A stretch of DNA of 64,000 nucleotides from an uncultured Pelagibacteraceae bacterium (GTDB lineage: Bacteria > Pseudomonadota > Alphaproteobacteria > Pelagibacterales > Pelagibacteraceae), in assembly GCA_902598655.1 (NCBI GenBank), contig CACKCQ010000006.1, positions 17,713 through 81,712 on the forward strand. Reading direction: 5' to 3'. The translations under genes were made by a program, and so were the position numbers. Positions 7,395 through 16,088 of the stretch are shown here, one piece after another. Numbering within the stretch: position 1 is the stretch's first letter; each line of letters begins with the position of its first letter. Under the pieces are notes generated by a model that made no database searches, had not been told where the DNA came from, and was given only the letters and a program-made list of their open reading frames with translations.

Positions 7395-8388
7395 TATCAA
7401 AAAGCTCTTTAAATAATTTAAATTCACCAATTTTAAAAATAATTGCATCATCTTTTTTAAATCCAAATTTTTCTGCATTTTGCTTAAACCTTAAAGGGGG
7501 CTCTAATATTGGTTCAAGTGATAAGACAAAAGTTCCCCAATGCATTCCAATTACTTTTTTACTTTTTAAATCTTTAGCAAGTCCAAGGGCTTCTTCAGGG
7601 TTAGTGTGGTAAGCAGAAGAATCTTTAATTGAAGCCATAGGATAAAAATTATATGCGCCAATGTTAATAAATGTTAAATCAATTGGACCATACTTATCTC
7701 CCAATTCTTTATATATTTTTCCAACACCAGTATCACATGAAAATAATATTTTTTTTCCTTTGTATTCAATCAAATAGCTACCCCATAAAGTTTTGTTAGT
7801 ATCCGTTAAACTCCTTTTTGACCAGTGGACTGATGGCAAAAAAGTAATATTTAAATTCTTATTTATTCTTATTTGATCATACCAATCCATTTCATTTACA
7901 TCTTTAAATCTATTAATTTTAAAATATTTTTTTAGTCCTAAAGGTAACAGGACTTTAGATTCTTTATAAGGAAATCTCATTATTGTTTTCATATCTTGAT
8001 GATCGTAGTGATTGTGAGTTAGTAGAAAAATATCTGTTCTTGGTATCTCATTAAGTTTTAATGCTGGTTCGGTAAATCTCTTTGGCCCAAAAAATAAAGG
8101 TCCTGCATTTTTTGAAAAAACTGGATCTGTTATTATTGTTATTCCCCCTAATTTTAATAAAAATGTTGCATGACCTATCCACGCTACATAATCTTCTTTT
8201 TGGAAATTATTTAAATCCAATAAAACTTTTTCTTTTTTAATGATATTACTTTCAGGAAAAGTCATATCTAATTTTTTTTTTTCTTGGTTAAAGACCTTAA
8301 ACGACCAATTGAAATTCATATCAATCACCTTTGATCCTTCAGGATTACGAAATGTGCCATTTGCTAAATGATGATATTTTTTTTTCAT
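7387..8388 (-). CDS. Metallo-beta-lactamase-fold hydrolase, NAPE-PLD/UlaG-like
   Basis: A 333-residue zinc-dependent hydrolase. The metal motif is LLTHNHYDHQDM (H-x-H-x-D-H). Earlier, VAWIGHATFLLKLGG and TDPVFSKNAGP are typical of the N-acyl-phosphatidylethanolamine phospholipase D group, and later ILFSCDTGVG and KKVIGMHWGTF supply further ligands. No signal peptide is evident. NAPE-PLD-like proteins are common in bacteria, and their substrates (phospholipid or otherwise) are mostly unknown. It lies 6 bp downstream of tesA on the same strand, hinting at a lipid-related role, which is inference. Confidence 0.88.
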   Translation of the reverse strand: MKKKYHHLANGTFRNPEGSKVIDMNFNWSFKVFNQEKKKLDMTFPESNIIKKEKVLLDLNNFQKEDYVAWIGHATFLLKLGGITIITDPVFSKNAGPLFFGPKRFTEPALKLNEIPRTDIFLLTHNHYDHQDMKTIMRFPYKESKVLLPLGLKKYFKINRFKDVNEMDWYDQIRINKNLNITFLPSVHWSKRSLTDTNKTLWGSYLIEYKGKKILFSCDTGVGKIYKELGDKYGPIDLTFINIGAYNFYPMASIKDSSAYHTNPEEALGLAKDLKSKKVIGMHWGTFVLSLEPILEPPLRFKQNAEKFGFKKDDAIIFKIGEFKLFKELFDTN

Positions 8389-8394
8389 ATCCGA

Positions 8395-9003
8395 TTAATA
8401 ATTTTTTGAAATAATATCTTGAATTGTATTACTTATAACTATTGTTCCAGCTTTGTTAGGATGTATGCCATCCTGTTGATTTAGATTTGGATCAAGAGCA
8501 ACACCCTCTAGCAAAAATGGAATTAAGGGTAAATTATATTTTTTTGACAATTTAGGATAAATAGCATCAAAATTTTTTTTATACTTAGTTCCATGAGTTG
8601 TTGGCGCAACCATCCCAGCTATTATAATTTTTATTTTTTTACTGTTAGCGATTTTAATTATTTCTTCTAAATTTCTCTCGGTTTCATCTGGTTGAATTCC
8701 TCTAAGCATATCATTTGCCCCAAGACCAAGGATGATTAGATCAATACCGGGATCTGATAAACTCCATTCTGCTCTATTCAATCCACCAGAAGAAGTACTA
8801 CCTGACACACTTCCATTTATTACCTTAATATTTAAACCACTCCTAACGAGATTACTTTCTAAAACCAAAGATAAGTGTTGCTCTTTAGGTAGACCATAAC
8901 CCGCCATTAAACTATCGCCGAATAATATAACCTTTTCTATTGCACTTGCATTTATGTGCACTAGAAAGAATAACAATATTTTTATAAATAAACTTTTATT
9001 CAT
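8395..9003 (-). CDS. tesA: GDSL arylesterase / acyl-CoA thioesterase I
   Basis: Periplasmic SGNH hydrolase of the TesA/lysophospholipase L1 type. From the ATG at 9003 there is a signal peptide (MNKSLFIKILLFFLVHINASA), then block I VILFGDSLMAGYGLP, block III GLGANDMLRG and block V DGIHPN carrying the catalytic Asp/His. An upstream ATG at 9066 would put 21 extra residues before the signal peptide, so it is less likely. The arrangement tesA divergent from ybbA-ybbP is the same as in Escherichia coli. Here the two start codons share the palindrome CATG at 9001-9004. Confidence 0.92.
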   Translation of the reverse strand: MNKSLFIKILLFFLVHINASAIEKVILFGDSLMAGYGLPKEQHLSLVLESNLVRSGLNIKVINGSVSGSTSSGGLNRAEWSLSDPGIDLIILGLGANDMLRGIQPDETERNLEEIIKIANSKKIKIIIAGMVAPTTHGTKYKKNFDAIYPKLSKKYNLPLIPFLLEGVALDPNLNQQDGIHPNKAGTIVISNTIQDIISKNY

Positions 9004-9667
9004 GAACACACTTCTTAAATTAAAAAAAATAAATCTCAAATACCAAACTGGGAAGGACAATATCAATGTTTTAAAAAATATTGATTTAACTATAAAAAAA
9101 AAAGAAACTGTATCTGTGGTTGGAGAAAGTGGGTCAGGAAAAACAAGCTTGATTATGCTTATTGGTGGACTAGAACGTCCAACCTCAGGGAAAATTATAT
9201 TTCAAGACAGGGAAATAACAAATCTTAATGAAGACGAAGTATCTGAAATTAGAAAGCAAAATATAGGAATTATATTTCAATCTTTCTATTTAATTCCAAA
9301 TTATACAGCTGTTGAAAATGTAGCTTTAACACTTGAACTTAATGAATTTAAAAATCCAGAGAAAGAAGCAAAAAGTTTATTAGATCGATTTGGTCTAAAA
9401 CATAGATTCAATAATCTTCCAAGTCAATTATCTGGCGGAGAGCAACAACGTGTGGCGATTGCAAGAGCTATTGCAATGAAACCAGATTTGATTTTAGCTG
9501 ATGAACCAACTGGTAATCTAGATACCGAAAACTCAATAATGATCTCTGAAATTTTATTTAAATATGTCAAAGAAGAAGGGTCTTCTTTAATAATGGTCAC
9601 ACATGATCCAAAATTAGCAGACAAAGCAAAACGAAAAATTAAAATCAAAGATGGAAAAATTAAATAA
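9002..9667 (+). CDS. ybbA: ABC transporter ATP-binding protein, YbbA-like
   Basis: ATPase of the LolD/MacB class (about 221 residues from the ATG at 9002). It has Walker A GESGSGKTS, Q-loop IIFQSFYLIP, signature LSGGEQQRVAIARA, Walker B LILADEPTGNLD and the H-loop MVTHDP. An in-frame ATG at 8954 would add 16 residues that overlap tesA on the other strand; the family normally begins close to the one chosen. It overlaps the downstream permease gene by 17 bp, and the pair should form one transporter or exporter complex. The ybbAP system has no well-defined substrate. Confidence 0.92.
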   Translation: MNTLLKLKKINLKYQTGKDNINVLKNIDLTIKKKETVSVVGESGSGKTSLIMLIGGLERPTSGKIIFQDREITNLNEDEVSEIRKQNIGIIFQSFYLIPNYTAVENVALTLELNEFKNPEKEAKSLLDRFGLKHRFNNLPSQLSGGEQQRVAIARAIAMKPDLILADEPTGNLDTENSIMISEILFKYVKEEGSSLIMVTHDPKLADKAKRKIKIKDGKIK

Positions 9668-12188
9668 TTCTTCGGAGTTAAGTTTAATATTCAAGTATGC
9701 TTTAAAGGATTTAAGCAGAAATTATAAAAAAATTTCAAGCATTATTGTAACGCTGTTTATCAGTCTTTTTATTTTAAGTGCCATCTTTACAATCGAAGAT
9801 AGTTTAAAAAAAGAGCTTAATGATAATGCAAAAGTTCTTTTGGGTGGAGATCTCGAAATCGATTATAACCGTAATCAGGGGGATCTTAATTTAGTCAATA
9901 AAGTAAAGGAATTTTCAACTGTCTCACAAATGATAGAGTTCAGTACAATGCTTTCTACGACAGGCAGAGAAAAAAATAAATCATTATTTACAAGGATTAA
10001 AACAGTTGATGAAAAATATCCACTTTACGGTGAAGTTGTTTATGAGCCAGAAGATGCTTATGAAAGAATGCAAAAGGAACCAAAGACAATTTTGATTAAT
10101 GAAAGTTTATCAAAAACTTTAAAGATAAAAATAAATGACAAAGTTAAGGTACAAGATCAAAGTTTCATAGTTGTTGGAATTATAAAATCTGTACCTGATG
10201 TCAGTGGGTTTGTAGCTTTTGGAGATTGGGCATTAGCAGGAAAACAAACTTTGGAGATACTAAAACTAAATGGAATAGGTAGTTTTTTAAATTATGAATA
10301 TAAAGTAAAATTTAATCCAAGTGATGATCCAGAAAAAATAGAAAGTAAGATCAAAGATATTTTTAAAGATGACCAAAAAGTAAAACTTAGATTTCCAGAA
10401 AATTCAGCAAGTGGCTTAAAAAGGATAATTAATAATTTTTCCCAATTTCTCTCTTTAGTTTCAATTAGTGCAATGTTAATTGCTGGAATAGGTATCGCTA
10501 ATACATTGTTGTCTTTTATAAACCAGAACAATATGTCTATAGCTGTAAGAAAAGCTGTAGGATTTTATTCAGGGAATATAAAAACACTTTATTATCTTCA
10601 ATTATTTATATTATTATTTATTATTACTGTAATTTCTTATGGCTCAAGTTTTTTAATTGTACCAATTGCAGACAAATATTTATCTGATGGGTTGGGATTA
10701 AATGTTTATCCAAAATTCTCTTTAATTAATTTTATAAAAATATTTATTGTAGGTTTGTTAGTTCTTATAATTTTTTCAATACCAACAATAAGTTCCATTG
10801 ATCAAGTTAAAGCATCAAACCTATTTAGAAATGTATTCCAAAACCTACAATTTTATTACTCAAAAAAGTCAGTTATTTTAAGTTTTATCTTATTATCATT
10901 TTTAGTTTTATTGTTTACAATGGGATCTGAAAGACCTTCTTATAGCTTGGGTTATTTTCTGGCTTTTTTTATATGTCTAATTGTATTTTTTTTACTTTCA
11001 AAGATTATAATTTATTTACTAAAAAAGTTTAATTTTATTTCAAATATCTCTTTAAAAGTATCGATTAAAAATATAACTCAAACAAAAAGTATCACTCCTA
11101 TCACAATCATGTCTTTAGGCTTAGGTGTAACTTTATTATTAACTTTAGCTTTGGTTGGAACAAATTTTAAGAGAGAAATTGCAAGATCTATTCCAGATAT
11201 TGCACCTGATTATTTTTTTGTTGGAATTCAAAAGGGTGAAAAGAAAAAATTTGAACAAGGTGTTTACAAAATGGACCCTGATGCGGACATTGAAATTGTA
11301 CCTATGGTTTCTTCCGGAATAATAAAAATTAATGGTGTGAATCCAAATAGCTATATTAAACCAGATAATGATAGTTATTGGGTAATTGGAAGTGAAAGAA
11401 GATCTTCTTGGGTTGAAAATATTCCTAAAGATAACCCAATTTTAAAAGGAGAATGGTGGGATTTATCTAAACCTAACCAACTTCAGATATCACTTGATGC
11501 AAAAGTGGCTAAAGATTTTAATATTGAGTTGGGAGATATTTTTACTTTAAACATTTATGGTCGAGAAATTGATGGAGAAATAGTTAATTTTAGAGAAGTT
11601 GATTATCGTGATCTAAGTATTAATTTTGCCATGCTATTTAATCCACAATTTGCAAAAAAAATTCCTCATGAATATTTAGCAACTGCTAAGTTTAAAAATC
11701 CAGATAATTTTGATGAAACCAAAATGTTAGAAGTATTACCGAGTTTATCTATGATAAAAATTGCTGATTACTTAAACAAAGTAACATCAGTTTTAAATAA
11801 AGTTTTCATAGCTGTAACCTTAATTTCTGGTGTAACAATTGTCATTGGATTGATTGTTATTTCAAGTGCTATAATGGTCCAAGGAAAAGTAAAAGAGTAC
11901 CAAAATCTTGTATTTAAAATTTTAGGTTTTTCAAAAAAAGAAATTATATTTTCGTCTTTGATAGAATTTATAATAATTTTTATGTCGGTAATATTAATTG
12001 CAATTTTTTTTGCAGTAATTGGATCAAAATTTATTATGGAGAATATTTTTGAATTAGTTTGGCAATTTGATTTTAAAGTTTTAATTTACCTTGGTGCCTC
12101 TATAGGAACTGTGACCTTGATTTTAATTATGCTAACTAATCTTAAATACTTAAGTCCTAAAGTTTATCCTTTAATTAGAAATCAGTAA
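9651..12188 (+). CDS. ybbP: FtsX-family ABC permease, YbbP-like
   Basis: An 845-residue membrane protein with the expected MacB/FtsX layout: an N-terminal TM (about 25-45), a large periplasmic domain, a TM cluster around 270-400, further TMs around 405-465, a second TM at ~485-505, a second periplasmic domain and a final TM cluster (~715-835). The FtsX core appears twice (INTLLSFINQNNMSIAVRKAVGF-like and the C-terminal LVFKILGFSKKEI). It is the partner of the preceding ATPase. Its position next to tesA suggests a role in lipid or envelope metabolism, as proposed for the E. coli homologues; direct evidence is lacking. Confidence 0.9.
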   Translation: MEKLNNSSELSLIFKYALKDLSRNYKKISSIIVTLFISLFILSAIFTIEDSLKKELNDNAKVLLGGDLEIDYNRNQGDLNLVNKVKEFSTVSQMIEFSTMLSTTGREKNKSLFTRIKTVDEKYPLYGEVVYEPEDAYERMQKEPKTILINESLSKTLKIKINDKVKVQDQSFIVVGIIKSVPDVSGFVAFGDWALAGKQTLEILKLNGIGSFLNYEYKVKFNPSDDPEKIESKIKDIFKDDQKVKLRFPENSASGLKRIINNFSQFLSLVSISAMLIAGIGIANTLLSFINQNNMSIAVRKAVGFYSGNIKTLYYLQLFILLFIITVISYGSSFLIVPIADKYLSDGLGLNVYPKFSLINFIKIFIVGLLVLIIFSIPTISSIDQVKASNLFRNVFQNLQFYYSKKSVILSFILLSFLVLLFTMGSERPSYSLGYFLAFFICLIVFFLLSKIIIYLLKKFNFISNISLKVSIKNITQTKSITPITIMSLGLGVTLLLTLALVGTNFKREIARSIPDIAPDYFFVGIQKGEKKKFEQGVYKMDPDADIEIVPMVSSGIIKINGVNPNSYIKPDNDSYWVIGSERRSSWVENIPKDNPILKGEWWDLSKPNQLQISLDAKVAKDFNIELGDIFTLNIYGREIDGEIVNFREVDYRDLSINFAMLFNPQFAKKIPHEYLATAKFKNPDNFDETKMLEVLPSLSMIKIADYLNKVTSVLNKVFIAVTLISGVTIVIGLIVISSAIMVQGKVKEYQNLVFKILGFSKKEIIFSSLIEFIIIFMSVILIAIFFAVIGSKFIMENIFELVWQFDFKVLIYLGASIGTVTLILIMLTNLKYLSPKVYPLIRNQ

Positions 12189-12194
12189 TAAATT

Positions 12195-13040
12195 TTATTT
12201 ATTTGCTCTCTTAAAACACTCAATTGTATTTTTAAGTAAACATGCAATAGTCATAGGTCCGACTCCACCTGGAACTGGAGTTAAAGCTTTTGCAACTTTT
12301 GATACTTCATCAAATGCCACATCGCCAACTAGGCCGTTTTCAGTTTTATTAATACCAACGTCAATCACAATTGCATCTTTTTTTACCCAATCACCTTTTA
12401 TAAGCTCAGGGATTCCAACAGCAGCGACTATAATGTCTCCTTTTAAACATTCTCCTTTAAGATCATTTGTTTTTGAATGAGTAATTGTGACTGTACAATT
12501 TTCTTTCAACAACAACTGTGTCATTGGCTTACCATTTAAATTAGATCTTCCAACAATTACAGCCTTTTTTCCATTAAGGTTTGGTTCAATTTTTTTTATT
12601 AATAAATAACAACCTAAAGGAGTGCACGGAATAGCACTTTCATAACCTGACGACAGATTACCAACATTCATGGGATGAAATCCATCTACATCCTTCTCTG
12701 GCATAATTGCCTCTATAACTTTTTGTTTATCAATATGTTTAGGAAGTGGGAGCTGAACTAAAATTCCTGAAACGGAATCGTCATTATTAAGTTCATCGAT
12801 TTTTTTTAAAACTTCACTTTCTTCAACACTGTCAGGGTATCTAATCACCTCTGATTTAAGGCCCACTTCATTGGCAGATTTCTCTTTATTTCTAACATAA
12901 ATTTGACTAGGTGCTAAATCACCAATCAATATTACTGTTAAACCTGGAACTTTATTATGCTTATCTTTTAAAGATAAGACTTCTTTCTTGAGCTCTTCTC
13001 TTAAATCAGCAGCAGCTTTTTTTCCATCAATTAAAATCAT
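12195..13040 (-). CDS. folD: Methylenetetrahydrofolate dehydrogenase / cyclohydrolase
   Basis: Bifunctional enzyme of one-carbon metabolism, interconverting 5,10-methylene-, 5,10-methenyl- and 10-formyl-tetrahydrofolate. Length 281 residues, normal. Signatures are SQIYVRNKEKSANEVGL with the catalytic Lys, GILVQLPLPKHID, PEKDVDGFHPMN, the NADP-binding VGRSNLNGKPMTQLL and the C-terminal TPVPGGVGPMTIACLL. It is the last gene of a minus-strand run (hemC-hemD-mscS-yggT-folD). The stop is 6 bp from the convergent ybbP stop. Confidence 0.98.
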   Translation of the reverse strand: MILIDGKKAAADLREELKKEVLSLKDKHNKVPGLTVILIGDLAPSQIYVRNKEKSANEVGLKSEVIRYPDSVEESEVLKKIDELNNDDSVSGILVQLPLPKHIDKQKVIEAIMPEKDVDGFHPMNVGNLSSGYESAIPCTPLGCYLLIKKIEPNLNGKKAVIVGRSNLNGKPMTQLLLKENCTVTITHSKTNDLKGECLKGDIIVAAVGIPELIKGDWVKKDAIVIDVGINKTENGLVGDVAFDEVSKVAKALTPVPGGVGPMTIACLLKNTIECFKRANK

Positions 13041-13043
13041 TTA

Positions 13044-13334
13044 TTAAAATATTAGTGGTGCAATGTAGAGTTTCATACACATTTCTATGAACCATATCAA
13101 CAAAAGAAGTACGATAGGAGAAATATCAAAAGCACCAAGGTTAGGTAAAAATCTTCTTATTCTCATTAAAATCGGTTCTGTCATTTTATAAGTGAAATCT
13201 AATATTAAATATACAAACCGATTGCTTGTATTTAGTACATTAAAAGCGACCAACCAACTTATAACAACATTGGCAATTACAACATATGAATAAAGTTTTA
13301 AAATTTGAAGAGCTAAATAAAATATAGCAATCAT
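13044..13334 (-). CDS. YggT family membrane protein
   Basis: A 96-residue integral membrane protein with two hydrophobic segments (about 8-32 and 73-95). The linking segment contains the family hallmark TEPILMRIRRFLPNLGAFDISPIVLLLLI (hallmark residues P-L-RR-P-G-D-SPI). YggT proteins are implicated in osmotic or envelope functions in bacteria and in cytochrome assembly or division in chloroplast relatives; the role here is unknown. It overlaps mscS by 4 bp (ATGA) and lies 3 bp from folD. Its proximity to a mechanosensitive channel fits an osmotic context, but that is only suggestive. Confidence 0.9.
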   Translation of the reverse strand: MIAIFYLALQILKLYSYVVIANVVISWLVAFNVLNTSNRFVYLILDFTYKMTEPILMRIRRFLPNLGAFDISPIVLLLLIWFIEMCMKLYIAPLIF

Positions 13335-14416
13335 TTTTTTTCAACATAGATGGACTGACTTGGGAATGCAAAGGCAGCTCCCTTACCTTCAACAATTTTT
13401 TTTATTTCAAGTGCCAGATTTTCTTTAACTTGTAAATAATTAGTCCAACTATTTGTTTTTGTAAAACATCTTACATACATATCAATTGAGCTATCTGAAA
13501 ACTTATCTATTCTTACAGCAACTCCAACAGATTGATCATAATCATCACCTTTATTTATGTGATCTTCAATCTCATCTCTTATGGTTTTTAATTGATCAAT
13601 TGTAGTGTCATATTGAAGAGTTATTATCCAACTAATAGCCCAGTTAGTCTTCCTTGTATTATTAATCACTGCATTTTCTGCAAATTGAAAATTGGGAATA
13701 ATTGCTAGTGACTTATCAAATTTTCTTATAACGGTTGATCTAAATCCAATATTCTCAACAACTCCTTCAATAACTCCCTCGACTTTAATCCAATCACCAA
13801 TTTTAAATCTTTTTTCAACTAATACTAAAATTCCAGATATTAAATTTTTAAATAAATCCTGTGCACCTAATGCTACTGCAACACCAAACAAGCCTAATCC
13901 TGCAATTATTGGTCCAATTTTAATTCCCCATAACTCAAGAACAGCAGCTGCGCCTAAAATAAAAATTAAAATTTTAAGAGACTTTATAATCCAGCCTATT
14001 AATTCTTTTGTCAGGACTTTATCTAATCCACTTAAAATATATGATATAGGCTCAATTATCTGATGTATTATCCAAAATATTAAAATTGTTATTAATGTTC
14101 TGTTAACGTTATCTATGAAACCCCTTGTCTCATTATCAAATGACATATAGTAACTGGCAAAGAAGACACCAAGAACAATTGGAAGAAACCTAGCAGGACC
14201 TTCCATAGATTTTACAAAAGTATCATCTAATTTATTAGTTGTTCTTTTTGAAATTAATTCTAATTTTTTTATAACAAGTTTGCTAATTAGGCCTCTAAAT
14301 ATTAAAAATAATACAAATATTCCAAGACCTACTATTATCTGAAAGAAATCTACCCCAAGAATTCCCTGCTTCCATACAGATAAAAATAACTCATTTAGTT
14401 TATTTAAAACTTCCAT
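13331..14416 (-). CDS. MscS-family mechanosensitive channel
   Basis: A 361-residue small-conductance mechanosensitive channel homologue. Transmembrane helices occupy about residues 20-170, and the pore-lining Gly/Ala-rich helix is seen in GPIIAGLGLFGVAVALGAQDLFKNLISG. The cytoplasmic beta domain follows with FKIGDWIKVEGVIEGVVENIGFRSTVIRKFDKSLAIIPN, and then an alpha/beta C-terminal domain. It probably relieves turgor under hypo-osmotic shock. It is coupled to yggT downstream and lies 2 bp after hemD. Confidence 0.93.
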   Translation of the reverse strand: MEVLNKLNELFLSVWKQGILGVDFFQIIVGLGIFVLFLIFRGLISKLVIKKLELISKRTTNKLDDTFVKSMEGPARFLPIVLGVFFASYYMSFDNETRGFIDNVNRTLITILIFWIIHQIIEPISYILSGLDKVLTKELIGWIIKSLKILIFILGAAAVLELWGIKIGPIIAGLGLFGVAVALGAQDLFKNLISGILVLVEKRFKIGDWIKVEGVIEGVVENIGFRSTVIRKFDKSLAIIPNFQFAENAVINNTRKTNWAISWIITLQYDTTIDQLKTIRDEIEDHINKGDDYDQSVGVAVRIDKFSDSSIDMYVRCFTKTNSWTNYLQVKENLALEIKKIVEGKGAAFAFPSQSIYVEKK

Positions 14417-14418
14417 TT

Positions 14419-15117
14419 TTAAATTTTATATAGCAAAAACTCTTCTTCACCAGGGTTAAAAAGAAAAATTTTTTTCCATTTTATGTCATTCAATGCTGAA
14501 GATGCTTTTTCACCCATACACATTAGGTTAGTTTCCATCCAAATATTATCTAAATTATATTTTTTTATTAACGTAAAAAATGTCTTCGCACTATTTTCAG
14601 AATATATGTAAACAATTTCTGGCACAGAAGATTTGATATCTCTTAGAAAGTCATCACTTAAATTTTCATTAGGAATTGCTGTATAATTTATAATTCTCTT
14701 TATGACATAATTTTCTGAAATTAAATCTTTATCAAGATTATAAGAAACAATTTCCCCACTAATGTAGGCCATAGGCCCAATCTTTGGGTCAAAGTTTTGT
14801 AAAATTAATTCTTTAAGATTATTTACGTTACCCTCAGCACAGAAAATATTTTGAAAACCTACTTCTTTTGCCTTTCTTTCTGTTGCAAGACCAACACAAA
14901 AACAAATTATTTTTTTATCTATTTTTGAAATATTTAAATTTTTTAAAGAATTAGCGCTCGTAAAAATGACACCTTTGAATCGGCTAAAATCTATTCCTTG
15001 TATATCTATTTTTTTTATTTGTAATAAAGGTAAGTGTGAAACTTTATGTTTCATCGAAGTTAATTTTAAAATTAATTCTTTACTATCATCTAATGGTCTG
15101 GTTAATAAAATATGCAT
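14419..15117 (-). CDS. hemD: Uroporphyrinogen-III synthase
   Basis: Cyclises hydroxymethylbilane to uroporphyrinogen III, the step after HemC. This is a divergent family. The support is the N-terminal ILLTRPLDDS (typical TRP-x-x-x-S/A), GVIFTSANSLKNL, ICFCVGLATERKAKEVGF, the central YISGEIVSYNLDKDL and C-terminal VYIYSENSAKTFFTLI, plus the position 1 bp after hemC. At 232 residues its length is normal. The other late haem genes (hemE, hemH, hemJ) lie about 38 kb away in this window. Confidence 0.93.
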   Translation of the reverse strand: MHILLTRPLDDSKELILKLTSMKHKVSHLPLLQIKKIDIQGIDFSRFKGVIFTSANSLKNLNISKIDKKIICFCVGLATERKAKEVGFQNIFCAEGNVNNLKELILQNFDPKIGPMAYISGEIVSYNLDKDLISENYVIKRIINYTAIPNENLSDDFLRDIKSSVPEIVYIYSENSAKTFFTLIKKYNLDNIWMETNLMCMGEKASSALNDIKWKKIFLFNPGEEEFLLYKI

Positions 15118-15118
15118 T

Positions 15119-16030
15119 TTAATTTTTATAAGAACCTTTTGATTTTAACTTAAGTTCTTCTCCTACCATTCTACTACTAGACTCAATATTATCTTTTTGA
15201 AGACTTTTTTTTATGAAATATCTATTTTTTCCATCTACAGAAAACAATTCGGTCAATAGATCTACTTTTTTTCCATTTGATTTTGCAAATACACCTATTG
15301 CTGTATCACAATCTCCTTCAAGAACTTTTAAGACCTCTCTTTCTGCTTTTGCGACGGTTCTTGTTTCTTGATCATTAATGTTTTCAAGTAATTTTTTGAT
15401 TTCATTATCATCCTCTCTGCATTGAATTGCTATAATTCCTTGTCCCGCACAAGGTATGAGTTCATCAACATTGAATTCTTGTGAAATTTTATGTTGTAAA
15501 TTCAAAGCAACTAATCCTGCTTTTGAGAGAATTATTGCATCATATTCGCCTTTTTCTAACTTTTGAACTCTAGTATCTACATTTCCTCTGATAAGTTTAT
15601 ATTTTAAGTTGGGTCTTTTTTTCTTAAGTTGATATTCTCGTCTATATGATGATGTACCAATAATTGAGTTTGGCTCTAAATCTTCAAATTTTATATTATT
15701 TTTACTTATTAAAATTTCATTAGGAGAGTTTCTTTTTAAAAAATAATTAGTTAAAAGATTTTCAGTTTCTTCAGTAGGCATATCTTTGAAAGCATGTACT
15801 GCTATATCTATATTTTTATTTAATAAATCTTTCTCAATTTGTTTTGAAAATAATCCTTTGCCTCCTATTTCAGACAATCTCTCATCTTGCCTTTGATCTC
15901 CTGTTGTTGCTATTTTTTTTAATTGAATCTCTTTAGAAAAGTATTTTTTTAATTCTTTTTTCACATTTTCTGCGTAAATCATTGCTAACTTACTTCCACG
16001 TGTTCCAATTACAAGATTAGCTCTTTTCAT
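15119..16030 (-). CDS. hemC: Hydroxymethylbilane synthase (porphobilinogen deaminase)
   Basis: Polymerises four porphobilinogen units in tetrapyrrole synthesis. At 303 residues it has normal length. Motifs: VIGTRGSKLAMIYAE at the start, IAVHAFKDMPTEE, IIGTSSYRREYQLK, IRGNVDTRVQKLEKGEYDAIILSKAGL, IPCAGQGIIAIQ and the dipyrromethane-cofactor cysteine in LEGDCDTAIGVFA. It heads the minus-strand run hemC-hemD-mscS-yggT-folD and is divergent from tsaD, a gene pair order common in alphaproteobacteria. Confidence 0.98.
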   Translation of the reverse strand: MKRANLVIGTRGSKLAMIYAENVKKELKKYFSKEIQLKKIATTGDQRQDERLSEIGGKGLFSKQIEKDLLNKNIDIAVHAFKDMPTEETENLLTNYFLKRNSPNEILISKNNIKFEDLEPNSIIGTSSYRREYQLKKKRPNLKYKLIRGNVDTRVQKLEKGEYDAIILSKAGLVALNLQHKISQEFNVDELIPCAGQGIIAIQCREDDNEIKKLLENINDQETRTVAKAEREVLKVLEGDCDTAIGVFAKSNGKKVDLLTELFSVDGKNRYFIKKSLQKDNIESSSRMVGEELKLKSKGSYKN

Positions 16031-16088
16031 AAAAGTTATTTTTATTACATTCTTATAGATTAATTGTATTAATTATAAAAAATAATTT

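Noticed and set aside
13692..14063. Long antisense open frame over mscS
   Set aside because: It mirrors a confidently assigned MscS gene, has no start context, and its composition (Pro/Asn/Thr/Ile) is what reverse-strand reading of an AT-rich gene gives.
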